64,000 nucleotides of DNA from Fibrisoma montanum (GCF_003583365.1 NZ_QXED01000001.1:1293107-1357106), one strand, 5' to 3'. Positions 44,442 through 53,819 are shown, counted from the first letter of the stretch. Translations and numbers: made by a program. Notes: generated from the sequence alone by a model not told the origin.

Positions 44442-45836
44442 TTATTTTGTCGAAACCGGCTCGTTTACCTGCTCAGCCCAGTTAAAGCGGTCGCTCGGCG
44501 AAAATTTCCAGGGAGCCATGTTGTTCTCAATGTTGCTGAACATTGCGTTCCAGGAACCCGGTGCCTGCGCTTCTTCCATGACCCGATAGCGACGTAGCTG
44601 CAGGATAATGTCCAGCGGATTGATGTTTACCGGACAGGCCGTTACGCAAGCCTGGCAGGTCGTGCAGGCGTTGATTTCCTCTACGGTGATGTAATCGCCC
44701 AGCAGCGACTTATCGTCTTTATGATCGTTGCCGTGTTCTTTCCAGCCGCGCTGAATATCTTCCAGGCGGTCGCGGGTATCCATCATGATCTTACGGGGCG
44801 ATAACTTTTTGCCGGTAATATTAGCCGGGCAAGCCGCCGTACAGCGTCCGCACTCGGTACAGCTGTAAGCGTTCATGAGGTTGATCCACTTCAGATCATA
44901 CACGTCTTTAGCTCCAAAGCGGCCAATTTCACCGGATGTTGCCTCGACCGGCTGCTCGCCGTTGTCGTTAGCCTGCGAGCCATCGGCCCCGGTTGTAAGC
45001 GGCAGGCCCAGCGCCAATTGAACTTCTTTGGTAATTTCCGGCATGTTTTGCATCTCGCCCTTTGGCTGAAGGTCGGAGAAGTACACGTTGGGGAAGCCCA
45101 GGGCAATGTGCAGGTGTTTTGAATACGTTACGTACACCGCGAATGCCATAATTCCCAGGATGTGAATCCACCAGGCACCCCGTTCGTAAGCGACCAGGGC
45201 CGAATTACTAAAGCCAGCGAACAGTGGTTTCAGGTACTGACTGATTAAAAAATCGCCAACCGGTGCTTCAGCATAATGCCCTACGCCCCGATCGCGCAGC
45301 GCACTATCCGCTGCGTTCCAGGTTAGGAAAGCGATCATCAGGATGATTTCAGCCACCAGAATAATGGTTGCATCGGAGACCGGCCAGCCCCGTAGCTCGC
45401 GGTGACGGCTTGCTTGCAGGCGGCTCACCCGGGCGATAAACCGACGGGCCAGAAAACCGACGCAGACAATCAAAACGCCCGCAGCAAGGATCTCAAACAC
45501 ACCAATCAAAAACGGATAAACGGCCGTAATGTATGGCGCAAACAGCCGGTGGGTTCCTAAAATACCATCCAGAATAATCTCTAAAATCTCGATATTGATG
45601 ATAATAAACCCGAGGTAGATGACAAAGTGCATAATCCCTACCAGAGGGTTTGTAAACATCTTTTTCTGGCCGAATGCGACCAGCAACATGGTTCTCAGTC
45701 GCTCATCCGGGTGATCTGTACGGTTCTCCGCCCTACCCAGTTTGATTGCCCGACTTATTAATTGAACGCGCCTGGTAATGTACCAGGCTGTAACTCCTAC
45801 GGCGATAAAAAATAAAACTTGCTGCAAGTAATTCAT
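44442..45836 (-). CDS. Membrane (Fe-S) oxidoreductase, HdrE/HdrC-like fusion
   Basis: The protein is 464 residues from ATG 45836 (MNYLQQVLFFIAVGVTAWYI). The N-terminal half has about five or six membrane helices, as in cytochrome b-type HdrE/NarI proteins. The C-terminal half carries two 4Fe-4S motifs: CTECGRCTAACPA and CTTCQACVTACPVNINPLDII. The order (membrane part then Fe-S domain) fits a quinone-linked electron carrier. The CCG partner is encoded two genes downstream. Physiological acceptor unknown. Confidence 0.88.
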   Translation of the reverse strand: MNYLQQVLFFIAVGVTAWYITRRVQLISRAIKLGRAENRTDHPDERLRTMLLVAFGQKKMFTNPLVGIMHFVIYLGFIIINIEILEIILDGILGTHRLFAPYITAVYPFLIGVFEILAAGVLIVCVGFLARRFIARVSRLQASRHRELRGWPVSDATIILVAEIILMIAFLTWNAADSALRDRGVGHYAEAPVGDFLISQYLKPLFAGFSNSALVAYERGAWWIHILGIMAFAVYVTYSKHLHIALGFPNVYFSDLQPKGEMQNMPEITKEVQLALGLPLTTGADGSQANDNGEQPVEATSGEIGRFGAKDVYDLKWINLMNAYSCTECGRCTAACPANITGKKLSPRKIMMDTRDRLEDIQRGWKEHGNDHKDDKSLLGDYITVEEINACTTCQACVTACPVNINPLDIILQLRRYRVMEEAQAPGSWNAMFSNIENNMAPWKFSPSDRFNWAEQVNEPVSTK

Positions 45837-45921
45837 ACGTCTGTTAGAATTATAGCGACTGAAAATCAGCATTATGCTGACTTGACAGATTAGTTACTAA
45901 AAATTATTTCAAAAATCAGGT

Positions 45922-45951
45922 TGCAATTCGTTCACAAACCGTTAATTTTGC
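45922..45951 (+). promoter_or_regulatory. Promoter of the tRNA-Phe gene
   Basis: TTG (45922-45924), 19 bases, then TAATTTTG (45944-45951), a full match to the Bacteroidota housekeeping consensus. The tRNA starts 45 bases after the -7 element. Confidence 0.7.
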
Positions 45952-45995
45952 ACCCACGTTTAACACGCCAGCGTATCAGGCGTTAACAAACTGAC

Positions 45996-46068
45996 GGTGA
46001 TGTAGCTCAGTTGGTAGAGCAAAGGACTGAAAATCCTTGTGTCGGCGGTTCGATTCCGTCCATCACCA
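45996..46068 (+). tRNA. tRNA-Phe (anticodon GAA)
   Basis: A 73-base tRNA folds with acceptor stem GGTGATG/CATCACC, D arm GCTCAGTTGGTAGAGC, anticodon stem AAGGA/TCCTT around CTGAAAA (anticodon GAA) and T-loop GGTTCGATTCC. The discriminator base is A and CCA is not encoded. A terminator follows 8 bases later. Confidence 0.97.
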
Positions 46069-46076
46069 CTTCACTA

Positions 46077-46105
46077 AAGCCTTTCCAGTTGGAGAGGCTT
46101 TTTTT
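46077..46105 (+). terminator. Terminator after tRNA-Phe
   Basis: AAGCCTTTCC pairs with GGAGAGGCTT (one G-T pair), followed by a run of T. Confidence 0.85.
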
Positions 46106-46153
46106 ATGGTTGATAGTGAAGTCATAACCCTTTCTGAGCCACATAGTTTACGG

Positions 46154-46201
46154 TTGCTAACGCAGAAATAGTATGCACGCATACTATTTCTGCGTTAGCA
46201 A
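46154..46201. repeat. Near-perfect 48-base palindrome
   Basis: Arms of 23 bases (46154-46176 and 46179-46201) are perfectly complementary with only two bases between them. It lies between the tRNA-Phe terminator and the convergent MutS homologue gene. There is no T run after it and the loop is too small for a standard terminator, so a cruciform or protein-binding site is as likely as a terminator. Confidence 0.8.
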
Positions 46202-46323
46202 ATATACAATATTCCGCTTGTTAAACAAGGAGAATAAAGCAGTTTTAGGATTGATTTTAGATAAAGAATAACAATTCAGCTACTTACAAATGATTGCTAT
46301 CTCGCTGCAGCCCATCCTTAATT

Positions 46324-48180
46324 TTACGACTTTGCCATATCGATCTGAATACCAATTGCCCGCATTAACTGACTGGCGTTAAAACTTTCACAGATTCCAG
46401 TCCGGAGCTTATAATCAAATTGCAGCTCGCCGTTGTGAAGATCGGATTGGAAATGAAAATTGCGAACAAAGGCTGATGCGTCAGAGAGCTGTCCTAGTTC
46501 CAGGTCATGGGTCGAAACAAACCCTGAAGCGCTGGTACGGTGTAACTGCCGAATCAGGGCTTCTGCACCCCGATGCCGATCAGCCGAGTTTGTACCTTTC
46601 AGGATTTCGTCGAGGAAGTAAAGCACCGGCATCGGTGTACGGTCTGATGGGCTGGCTGACCCATGTTCGTCTACTTCGGTGGTTCCGGTCTGGGGTTGAG
46701 CCAACTTTATGAGCGTTTGCAAACGCTTTAACTCGGCGTAGAATGATGAGGTACTTTCTTCAAGGGAGTCCTGCGTCCGCATACTGGTAAAAACGTGTAC
46801 GGGCGAGCACACAAACTTCTGCGCACTAACCACTGCTCCCGTTAACGCCAAGACGACATTAGCCCCCAGCGTACGTAAAAATGTACTCTTACCGGACATA
46901 TTTGAGCCAGTAATCAGAACGGTTTGCCCGGAACCAGTTAGTGTCAATGAGTTGGCAACACTTTTCTCAGGGGCCAATAGTGGGTGGGCGGCAGCTGTAG
47001 CTTCGAGCATTAATTCGCCCTCAGTGATGTCCGGCGTAGCGTAACCTGGGTGTGCAAAAGCTAATCCAGCCAAACTGTTAAGCGTTTCGAGTTCGCCCAG
47101 AGCTTCGAACCAGCGCGCCAGATCAGGTCCGTGTTGTTGCCGCCACCGTTCGAGCCGAAACAGATAATGAATATCCCAGAGGGTTAAAACAGCAAAGAAC
47201 AGATAAAAATATGGGTTTCGGCGGTAGTTGAGCCCATCGGTCAATGAGGAGAGCCGCCCGATGGCCTGGGAAGCAGAATGGCCGTTGGACAATAACGCCA
47301 GTTTGATAGCCTGGATTCGAGGGGATTCGCTTTGCTGCTCTTCAGCGTGCTTAAACAAACTTCGGAACGTATTCAGAGCTTTAGTAATATCAAACGTCTG
47401 CTCACTTACAGTCTGCGCCAGCTTACTGGTCTGGCTCAATACCAGCCCGTGCACTACCAATGCAAGCAGCACCACTAGTCCTGGCAGATACCCCACCATC
47501 CACGCGATAATAAGTCCTGCAGTACTTATCGGCAGCAGAAACCGAACACTATTCAGGTACGCCGGCAACGGTGCAGGTTCGGCAGTGGCCCATTGACGTA
47601 ATGACTCAGGTGAGTTTCCAACGGTTTCGTCGAGGTAAGCCAGTGCTTCAAACCGCTGTCGCCAGTCGAGTTGGAGTTTGAGGGCATCAACCGCCTGCTG
47701 ACGAAGCCGGATGGTTTCCGGTAAAGCAGGGGCCTTCAACCATGAGGCCAATCGTTGCTTCCCTTCGTAGGTATGTGTACGATTCAGGAGCCGAAACAGT
47801 GAGTGTTTGCCAAATACATCAAGGTCGCCCGAGTAGTAATGTGTTGGATCGGAAAACTCCTCCCCTGTTTCGGGCCGCAGATAGTGCCGCTTCAATCGGG
47901 CGGCTTCATCTGCGTTGATGAACGCCAGATGATGATTCAAATCGCGTTCGCGCCGGATGGTTTGGTGTCGCTTCAGCATGAACATAAACCCGGCTATGCC
48001 TATTACCCCCACCGTTATTGCTCCTGCCTGCTGATCCTGCCCAATCAGTAACCAGACAACCGCGATGCTGCTGATAAACCAAACAAGCCGCCAGAACGCC
48101 AGATGGTTATATTGACGCTGGGCGGCTTGTTCCGCTTGAGTAAATTCTTGCTGTCGCTGCTGGAATATTTCGATAGGCAT
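46324..48180 (-). CDS. Membrane-anchored MutS-like ATPase
   Basis: The 618-residue protein has two hydrophobic segments near the N-terminus (LVWFISSIAVVWLLIG, AITVGVIGIAGFMFML), further ones near residues 215-245 (LPISTAGLIIAWMVG, LVVLLALVVHGLVL), and a MutS-type C-terminal ATPase: Walker A LITGSNMSGKSTFLRTLG, then VFTSMRTQDSLEESTSSFYAEL, Walker B VLYFLDEILKGTNSADR and SGFVSTHDLELGQL. The mismatch-recognition and Smr domains of MutS1/MutS2 are missing. It is a MutS relative with membrane segments, of unknown role. Its ATG lies 12 bases downstream of a 28-base-arm hairpin. Confidence 0.88.
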   Translation of the reverse strand: MPIEIFQQRQQEFTQAEQAAQRQYNHLAFWRLVWFISSIAVVWLLIGQDQQAGAITVGVIGIAGFMFMLKRHQTIRRERDLNHHLAFINADEAARLKRHYLRPETGEEFSDPTHYYSGDLDVFGKHSLFRLLNRTHTYEGKQRLASWLKAPALPETIRLRQQAVDALKLQLDWRQRFEALAYLDETVGNSPESLRQWATAEPAPLPAYLNSVRFLLPISTAGLIIAWMVGYLPGLVVLLALVVHGLVLSQTSKLAQTVSEQTFDITKALNTFRSLFKHAEEQQSESPRIQAIKLALLSNGHSASQAIGRLSSLTDGLNYRRNPYFYLFFAVLTLWDIHYLFRLERWRQQHGPDLARWFEALGELETLNSLAGLAFAHPGYATPDITEGELMLEATAAAHPLLAPEKSVANSLTLTGSGQTVLITGSNMSGKSTFLRTLGANVVLALTGAVVSAQKFVCSPVHVFTSMRTQDSLEESTSSFYAELKRLQTLIKLAQPQTGTTEVDEHGSASPSDRTPMPVLYFLDEILKGTNSADRHRGAEALIRQLHRTSASGFVSTHDLELGQLSDASAFVRNFHFQSDLHNGELQFDYKLRTGICESFNASQLMRAIGIQIDMAKS

Positions 48181-48192
48181 TGGTAGTATATG

Positions 48193-48265
48193 GCCGGGCC
48201 TCGTTCGGCTTTAGCTTGTAAGAGTATGGTATAAACATACAAGCTAAAGCCGAACGAGGCCCGGC
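48193..48265 (-). terminator. Very long perfect hairpin after fur
   Basis: Arms of 28 bases (48193-48220 and 48238-48265) pair perfectly around a 17-base loop. It lies 13 bases after the fur stop codon and 12 bases before the MutS-like ATG. No T run follows on the leftward strand. Confidence 0.7.
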
Positions 48266-48278
48266 TACTCGTAAAAAA

Positions 48279-48695
48279 TTACTTATTGCAATCAGAGCAA
48301 ACGCCCTGAATCAGCAGATTCATTTCCTTACGGTTATATCCCTGAGGGAGCGCTACCGCCGGGATATGAACCTCATCCAGACAGGTCGTTTGCCCACAAT
48401 TCTCACATTTAAAGTGCACGTGCTCGTGCTGGTGATGCCCTTGGGCGCAGGTTTCACGACAGAGTGCATATTTTGTACCACCCTCATCGTCAAGCACCTT
48501 GTGAATAATGCCCTTATCCAGAAACGTTCGCAACGTCCGGTAAATCGTCACCCTGTCGTGGTCTGGGCCAAGGCCGTGTTCAATATCACTATGGGCCAGT
48601 GCATGGTCGGCGTTCAGAAACAAGTCCAGTACCTCCTCCCGGCTGCCTGTATGCCGAAGACCGGAATTTTTTAGGGTTTGCGCGACTGAAGACAT
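48279..48695 (-). CDS. Fur family transcriptional regulator
   Basis: The 138-residue protein has the winged-helix half (LKNSGLRHTGSREEVLDLFLN, HALAHSDIEHGL, DRVTIYRTLRTFLDKGIIHKV) and the metal-binding half with HHQHEHVHFKCENCGQTTCL and a C-terminal CSDCNK, giving the Cys4 structural zinc site. It could be a ferric, zinc or peroxide regulator; the metal type cannot be told. It is followed by a long hairpin and is 70 bases downstream of the ABC exporter gene. Confidence 0.9.
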   Translation of the reverse strand: MSSVAQTLKNSGLRHTGSREEVLDLFLNADHALAHSDIEHGLGPDHDRVTIYRTLRTFLDKGIIHKVLDDEGGTKYALCRETCAQGHHQHEHVHFKCENCGQTTCLDEVHIPAVALPQGYNRKEMNLLIQGVCSDCNK

Positions 48696-48765
48696 GTGGT
48701 TTGTGGTTTACAGTTCTTTGTTTACGATTCTTTCACTCCGGCATTTCAACCTGAACCGTAAAGCG

Positions 48766-50574
48766 CTATTCTATCGTTTCAAATTGCAATTTAACCAGAT
48801 TGGCATAAATACCGTCTTCCAGATTTGCCAGTTCGTCGTGCGCACCCGATTCGGCAATCTGCCCTTCGCGGATAACGTAGATCATATCAACCTTGCGGAT
48901 CGTGGCCAGCCGGTGCGCAATGATGATCGTTGTCCGGTTCTGCATAAGTTCATCCAGTGCTTCCTGCACCAACCGTTCTGATTCGGCGTCAAGGGAACTG
49001 GTTGCTTCGTCGAGGATCAGGATAGCCGGGTCTTTCAGAATAGCCCGTGCAATGGCGATCCGTTGCCGCTGACCACCCGAAAGCTTAACGCCCCGCTCGC
49101 CGACAACCGTTTGAAAGCCCTCAGGAAACGACTCGATGAAATCCAATGCGTTGGCCTTTCGGGCGGCTTCACGTATTTCGGCTTCGCTGGCGTTGGGTTT
49201 ACCATACGAAATGTTTTCGAGGATGGTCCCGCCAAACAGCATAACCTCCTGCGGCACCACGGCGATGTTCTTGCGCAGCTCAGTGATATTAAACGTAGCC
49301 AGATCCCGATTATCTACCAAAATCTGTCCGTTGCCGACGGCGTAATACCGCATCAGCAACTGAACAATCGTGGATTTACCCGCTCCGCTTTGACCAACCA
49401 GCGCAATCTTACGTCCGGCAGCGACATCAAGCGAAATTCCTTTCAGCACCGGAACGTCTGGTCGCGACGGGTAAGAAAACTGAACATTTCGGAACGATAC
49501 GTCTCCACGAACGGGCACGAACAGGGGAGCTTCTTCCTGAGTCACTTCAACCTCCGACGGCTCATCCAGTATTTCCAGAATCCGCTCTGAAGCACCGACC
49601 GTACGTTGCAGCTGCGCGTACAGATCGCCCATACCCGCTACCGAGCCGCCGATGAAGGTTGTATACACAATAAACGTCAGCAGATCAGCAAAGGGCATTT
49701 CGCCACCGAGCACGAGCGTACCCCCGTACCAGACGACACCAATGATCCCACCAAACAAGGCAAAAATAACGAACGAAACGAACACCCCCCGGAATTTAGC
49801 CGCCCGCAAAGCCGTGTTGACCACCTTTTGCAGGGCCCCGCCGTAGCGATTTATTTCTAACCGCTCATTTGTAAAAGCCTTGACGACATTAACCGACTGA
49901 AGCGTTTCTTCGACTATAACGTTAGCAGCCGCCAGCTGATCTTGTGCCAGCTTCGACAGTTTACGAATGAACCGGCCGAAAACCATGGCCGCCACAATGA
50001 TGACGGGGAAAGTACCCAGCATAAACAGAGTCAGCTTCCACGACACGTAGAAGATAATACCGGTACCGATGGTTAGGGTTGCCACCTGCCGGAACAATTC
50101 CGCCAGCGTCAACGTCAATACGTCCTGAAGCTGCGATACGTCGGCCGAAATACGGCTGGTCAGTTCGCCCACACGTCGCTGTTCAAAAAACGGGATGGGC
50201 AGCGTAATAATTTTGCTGTAGGTTGCCCGGCGCACATCGGCCATGGCCCGCTCGCTTACCTGAGAGAAAAAGTAAATGCGGAAAAACGAAAAGACTGCCT
50301 GCAGGATGAGAACACCCACAAAAAACAACGTAACCTGATTGAGCGAGAAATCAGAGTTTCCCTGAATTACGCTGGTGATCTGGCCAATCAATAACCCGAA
50401 ACTGAGCGTAGTGCCCGTCGACAGGATCAGAAAAATAAATCCCAGTCCGTATTGAAGCCGGTATGGTTTCACAAACCGGAAAATGCTCAACGCCTTCCGC
50501 AGGCTTTCGCCGGTAATCTTCTTTTTATCTTCAGGAGTAGCGTCGTCGCCAAGATTCCTTCCTCGCTTTGCCAT
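48766..50574 (-). CDS. ABC transporter, fused permease and ATPase (MsbA-like)
   Basis: The 602-residue half-transporter has six membrane helices (about residues 40-320) and a nucleotide-binding domain with Walker A LVGQSGAGKSTIVQLL, the Q-loop IAVVPQEVMLFGG, signature KLSGGQRQRIAIARAI, Walker B AILILDEATSSLD and the H-loop IIIAHRLATI. The layout fits lipid or drug exporters such as MsbA. The substrate is not determined. Confidence 0.92.
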   Translation of the reverse strand: MAKRGRNLGDDATPEDKKKITGESLRKALSIFRFVKPYRLQYGLGFIFLILSTGTTLSFGLLIGQITSVIQGNSDFSLNQVTLFFVGVLILQAVFSFFRIYFFSQVSERAMADVRRATYSKIITLPIPFFEQRRVGELTSRISADVSQLQDVLTLTLAELFRQVATLTIGTGIIFYVSWKLTLFMLGTFPVIIVAAMVFGRFIRKLSKLAQDQLAAANVIVEETLQSVNVVKAFTNERLEINRYGGALQKVVNTALRAAKFRGVFVSFVIFALFGGIIGVVWYGGTLVLGGEMPFADLLTFIVYTTFIGGSVAGMGDLYAQLQRTVGASERILEILDEPSEVEVTQEEAPLFVPVRGDVSFRNVQFSYPSRPDVPVLKGISLDVAAGRKIALVGQSGAGKSTIVQLLMRYYAVGNGQILVDNRDLATFNITELRKNIAVVPQEVMLFGGTILENISYGKPNASEAEIREAARKANALDFIESFPEGFQTVVGERGVKLSGGQRQRIAIARAILKDPAILILDEATSSLDAESERLVQEALDELMQNRTTIIIAHRLATIRKVDMIYVIREGQIAESGAHDELANLEDGIYANLVKLQFETIE

Positions 50575-50655
50575 AGTATTGGTTAAGTCTGAACAGCGAT
50601 ACCGCGTTTACGTACGTATTGCTGGTTATAAGGTCGCTGTTCCGGCAAGTTTATT

Positions 50656-51648
50656 TTATTCTTCCTCTATTTGCCCTTTGTAACCCGACTGCTGAAAAAT
50701 CTGCCGGGCATCGGCGTTTGCCATTAGTTCCTGAATTGATACGTTCGAACTTTCATCGAAGTAGCGGCTTACGATTCGCCAGCCAACCCAGCGGGCAATG
50801 GCCCCCGGTGCTTTCGGACCGATCTCGGCCGTAAACGGACGCTCATTCAAATATCGCTGTTTTACGGCAGGATTCGTCTGGTACAGTAACTGATTATCAA
50901 TAAAATGTGCCCATACTAAATCCTGCGCATTGTACGTCTCGACCAGTTGTTGTTCCGTGTAGCCGATTATGAAGCTGTTATCCACTTCGGGCAGCATGGT
51001 TTTGGTGAAGACGTAGCCTTTTCCGTAGTAGACCATATCGGCCAGCAAGGTCTGATCGGCGGGATTTGTGGCATTGTATTTGTCGGACAGTGCGAACACA
51101 ATGGCCGGTACGATGTAGTCTTTTTGATAACGACGCAGGATATACTGTGGGAAATTTGGTCCCTGTGGCCGATATTTAGCATTAGGTCCAGCGAAATAGT
51201 CGAGTGCTATTACAACGAGGCTATCCGATACCAGCAGATCCGTGCCGAGAAACCCCGACATAACCGTAACGACCCTGGGCGGCCGAAAGTCCGGAAAATC
51301 GTTTTTGATGTTGGCAAAGGCTTCAGAAAGCTGCCCTTTCAGGTCAGCCATGTCGCCAAACTCAGTTTGTACCTGCTGGTACAATACGTTTAGCTCCGGG
51401 TCGTTAACTCGGGTGTATAATTCGTTCACCAGAGCCGTATCATTACCTGCTCCGTTCGCGTTAAAATACAATTGGGCTACACTCGGATTCTGGTTTAGAA
51501 CGTTTCGGATATCATCGCTTGACTTGCCCGAAAAAAGCTGCTGATCGAGTCGTTGAATAGCAACTTCTTCGCGTTTTGTACACGAAACCAAGGAGATTAA
51601 ACCAAACAGCAGAAAGATAGTCCAAGTGAGGACCGTTCGGATTTGCAT
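50656..51648 (-). CDS. gldB: Gliding motility lipoprotein GldB
   Basis: GldB is a lipoprotein needed for gliding and type IX secretion in Bacteroidota. The 330-residue protein has a lipobox (LISLVSC) and the family pattern: RLDQQLFSGKSSDDIRNVL, PRVVTVMSGFLGTDLLVSDSLVVIALDYF in two parts, GPNAKYRP, FPQYILRRYQKDYIVPAIVFALSDKYN, and the late PGAIARWVGWRIV. It fits with the T9SS cargo at 6400. It is divergent from the beta-barrel gene with 39 bases between. Confidence 0.85.
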   Translation of the reverse strand: MQIRTVLTWTIFLLFGLISLVSCTKREEVAIQRLDQQLFSGKSSDDIRNVLNQNPSVAQLYFNANGAGNDTALVNELYTRVNDPELNVLYQQVQTEFGDMADLKGQLSEAFANIKNDFPDFRPPRVVTVMSGFLGTDLLVSDSLVVIALDYFAGPNAKYRPQGPNFPQYILRRYQKDYIVPAIVFALSDKYNATNPADQTLLADMVYYGKGYVFTKTMLPEVDNSFIIGYTEQQLVETYNAQDLVWAHFIDNQLLYQTNPAVKQRYLNERPFTAEIGPKAPGAIARWVGWRIVSRYFDESSNVSIQELMANADARQIFQQSGYKGQIEEE

Positions 51649-51687
51649 GAAATCGACCAGTTTTCTTTATTGAAAACGTACAAAATT

Positions 51688-52593
51688 ATGAAAAAAGTTG
51701 CAGGGTTTCTCCTGATTCTGGCCCTATTAACCGGTTCAACAGGCTGGGCCCAAAGCATTGCGTCCCAACCTAAAACGTATAAACCTAAGTTTCGTACATC
51801 GAAAGAAGCGGACCGGCGTTTTAAGGCCATTCTGGGCAATGACTACAACGAACGGAGAAAAAATGATGACGATGCGAACAGCCGGGCGTACAGCGACGAA
51901 ATCAAGCGCAGAAAACGCCGGCGTACCGCCGAGCAGTCGAGCGACGAGACTTATCCCGACTACGAGCGCCCGAGCCATCTGATCGAAATGGGCATTCGGT
52001 TTGCGCCATCACTCAATACAAACACTGCCGAAGGAAACGGCACCTATGCCGGTTTTAAAGACAATGGCATGGGAGTTCGGTTGAGCGTTGGACCGACACT
52101 GGACTATTTTTTCTTCAAAGACCGCTACGCTTTCAGCTCGGGTTTGTGGTATACCATCAAACGCTCGGGCTTTCAGATGCCAGGATCGTATGGACTTATC
52201 CGTTGGACTCCCGGCGCTCCAGGTAAAGAATCTATATACAACCTGCAGTATTTGCAGGTGCCCGCTACCGTAAAGATGTTTGCCAACAACATTGCGCCTA
52301 ACATCCGTCTGTATGTGCAGACTGGCGGACTCCTCAGCTTCAAACTGGCAGAAAAAGCCCTATACGAGGAACGTAACGGATTGTATCAGGCCGAGAGCGG
52401 TGGCGACCGCCGGCAATACAGCTACGGAGACGTCGAGTTACTATTAGGTACCGGCGTGCAGTATAAAATCAATTCTGTGAACGCCTTCAACATTGGGGTT
52501 AGTTATCAACGGGGCTTGTTAGATGTTGCGCGGGGCGGTCAGTTGATCTCGAAAAGCCGTACCGTTGCAGTAGATTTAGGCTTTAAGTTCTGA
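51688..52593 (+). CDS. PorT-like outer-membrane beta-barrel protein
   Basis: The protein is 301 residues from ATG 51688 (MKKVAGFLLILALLTGSTGWAQ signal, given here in full length 22 as two parts MKKVAGFLLIL and ALLTGSTGWAQ). A charged linker follows (residues 35-90, with RRRKRRR-type runs), then a barrel with MGIRFAPSLNTNTAEGNG, LSVGPTLDYFFFKDRYAFSSG and a closing strand TVAVDLGFKF. It is divergent from gldB, which suggests a link to gliding or secretion, but the family is broad. Confidence 0.7.
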   Translation: MKKVAGFLLILALLTGSTGWAQSIASQPKTYKPKFRTSKEADRRFKAILGNDYNERRKNDDDANSRAYSDEIKRRKRRRTAEQSSDETYPDYERPSHLIEMGIRFAPSLNTNTAEGNGTYAGFKDNGMGVRLSVGPTLDYFFFKDRYAFSSGLWYTIKRSGFQMPGSYGLIRWTPGAPGKESIYNLQYLQVPATVKMFANNIAPNIRLYVQTGGLLSFKLAEKALYEERNGLYQAESGGDRRQYSYGDVELLLGTGVQYKINSVNAFNIGVSYQRGLLDVARGGQLISKSRTVAVDLGFKF

Positions 52594-52634
52594 TACACGA
52601 AGGGCCTGCTACGTTTAGCAGGCCCTTCGTGTAT
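52593..52634. terminator. Bidirectional hairpin joining two stop codons
   Basis: Arms of 19 bases (52593-52611 and 52616-52634) pair perfectly around CGTT. The left arm begins at the last base of the upstream TGA and the right arm ends at the first base of the convergent hisF stop codon. Confidence 0.88.
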
Positions 52635-53395
52635 TATAATGTCATCCGCATCTCAATACCTTTCGTCTGCAAGTATCCCTTCAGCGCCGGAATATCAATT
52701 TCCTTAAAGTGGAAAATACTGGCGGCTAAGCCGGCATCAGCTTTTCCGGTCGTAAATACGTCTACAAAGTGATCCATCGATCCGGCCCCTCCCGACGCAA
52801 TAACCGGAATGTTGGCCGCTCCGGAAACCTGAGCGGTTAATTCCAGCGCAAAACCGGCCTTGGTACCGTCGGTATCCATAGAAGTCAGCAGGATTTCACC
52901 GGCTCCCCGGTTTTCTACCTCTTTGGCCCAGGCCAGCGTACGAAGTTCGGTAGGTTTACGGCCCCCGTGGGTGTGAACAATGTGTTCGCCATCGACGTAG
53001 CGGGTATCTATCGCCACCACAACACACTGACTCCCAAATTCCAGGGCCAGTTCGTTGATCAGGTCGGGGTTGCGCACGGCCGACGAATTGATGGAAACTT
53101 TATCGGCCCCGGCATTCAACAGCGCGGATACGTCGGCTTTTGACGAGATACCTCCTCCAACCGTAAACGGTATATTGACCGCATGCGCTACGTTACGAAC
53201 CAGATCGATGAGGGTTTTGCGTTCGTCGACGGTGGCCGTAATATCAAGGAATACCAGTTCATCGGCACCCTGCCGGGCGTATATGGCCCCGAGTTCAACA
53301 GGGTCACCGGCGTCGCGGAGATTGATAAAGTTGGTGCCTTTCACCGTCCGCCCGTCTTTAATATCAAGGCAGGGTATGATTCGTTTCGTTAGCAT
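52634..53395 (-). CDS. hisF: Imidazole glycerol phosphate synthase, cyclase subunit
   Basis: HisF makes imidazole glycerol phosphate and AICAR from PRFAR with ammonia from HisH. The 253-residue TIM barrel has the catalytic Asp in [16 protein letters not shown], phosphate-binding [27 protein letters not shown], the second catalytic Asp in [13 protein letters not shown] and [14 protein letters not shown]. It is the last gene of the hisH-hisA-GNAT-hisF unit. Confidence 0.96.
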   Translation of the reverse strand: MLTKRIIPCLDIKDGRTVKGTNFINLRDAGDPVELGAIYARQGADELVFLDITATVDERKTLIDLVRNVAHAVNIPFTVGGGISSKADVSALLNAGADKVSINSSAVRNPDLINELALEFGSQCVVVAIDTRYVDGEHIVHTHGGRKPTELRTLAWAKEVENRGAGEILLTSMDTDGTKAGFALELTAQVSGAANIPVIASGGAGSMDHFVDVFTTGKADAGLAASIFHFKEIDIPALKGYLQTKGIEMRMTL

Positions 53396-53396
53396 G

Positions 53397-53819
53397 TTAA
53401 TACGTTTCGATTAACTTCATATGCATAAAAATCTCCGGCGTTTCGAGGCTCTTAAACCCAAACTGTTCATAAAGCGTGTGCGCGTCGCGGGTAGCGAGCA
53501 GCCATCGGCGTAGTCCTTGTAGCGTGGGCCAGGTCAGAATTGTTTTCATTAGCCGTTTGGATAATCCTTTGCCACGGTGGTTGGGTACAATAAATACATC
53601 GGCCAGATAGGCGAACGTAGCCTCGTCCGTAATTACCCGGGCGAAGCCAACCTGCTGATCGTCGAGAAATACGCCAAAGCACAAAGACCCCTCGATTGAG
53701 CGCTCGACGATCGCGCGAGGTATGTTTGGTGCCCAGTACGACTCCTGACTTAAAAACTGGTGGATGAGCGATACGTCAAGCCGAGCTTTGTCGGTGCTGA
53801 TGGTGTACTCTTCCATCAT
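53397..53819 (-). CDS. GNAT family N-acetyltransferase
   Basis: The 140-residue protein has the GNAT core: [20 protein letters not shown], then the acetyl-CoA loop [16 protein letters not shown] and the final strand [11 protein letters not shown]. Its ATG overlaps the hisA stop codon as ATGA and it ends one base before hisF, so it is translationally coupled in the his unit. Whether it acts on a histidine-pathway metabolite or is a passenger cannot be told. Confidence 0.88.
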   Translation of the reverse strand: MMEEYTISTDKARLDVSLIHQFLSQESYWAPNIPRAIVERSIEGSLCFGVFLDDQQVGFARVITDEATFAYLADVFIVPNHRGKGLSKRLMKTILTWPTLQGLRRWLLATRDAHTLYEQFGFKSLETPEIFMHMKLIETY

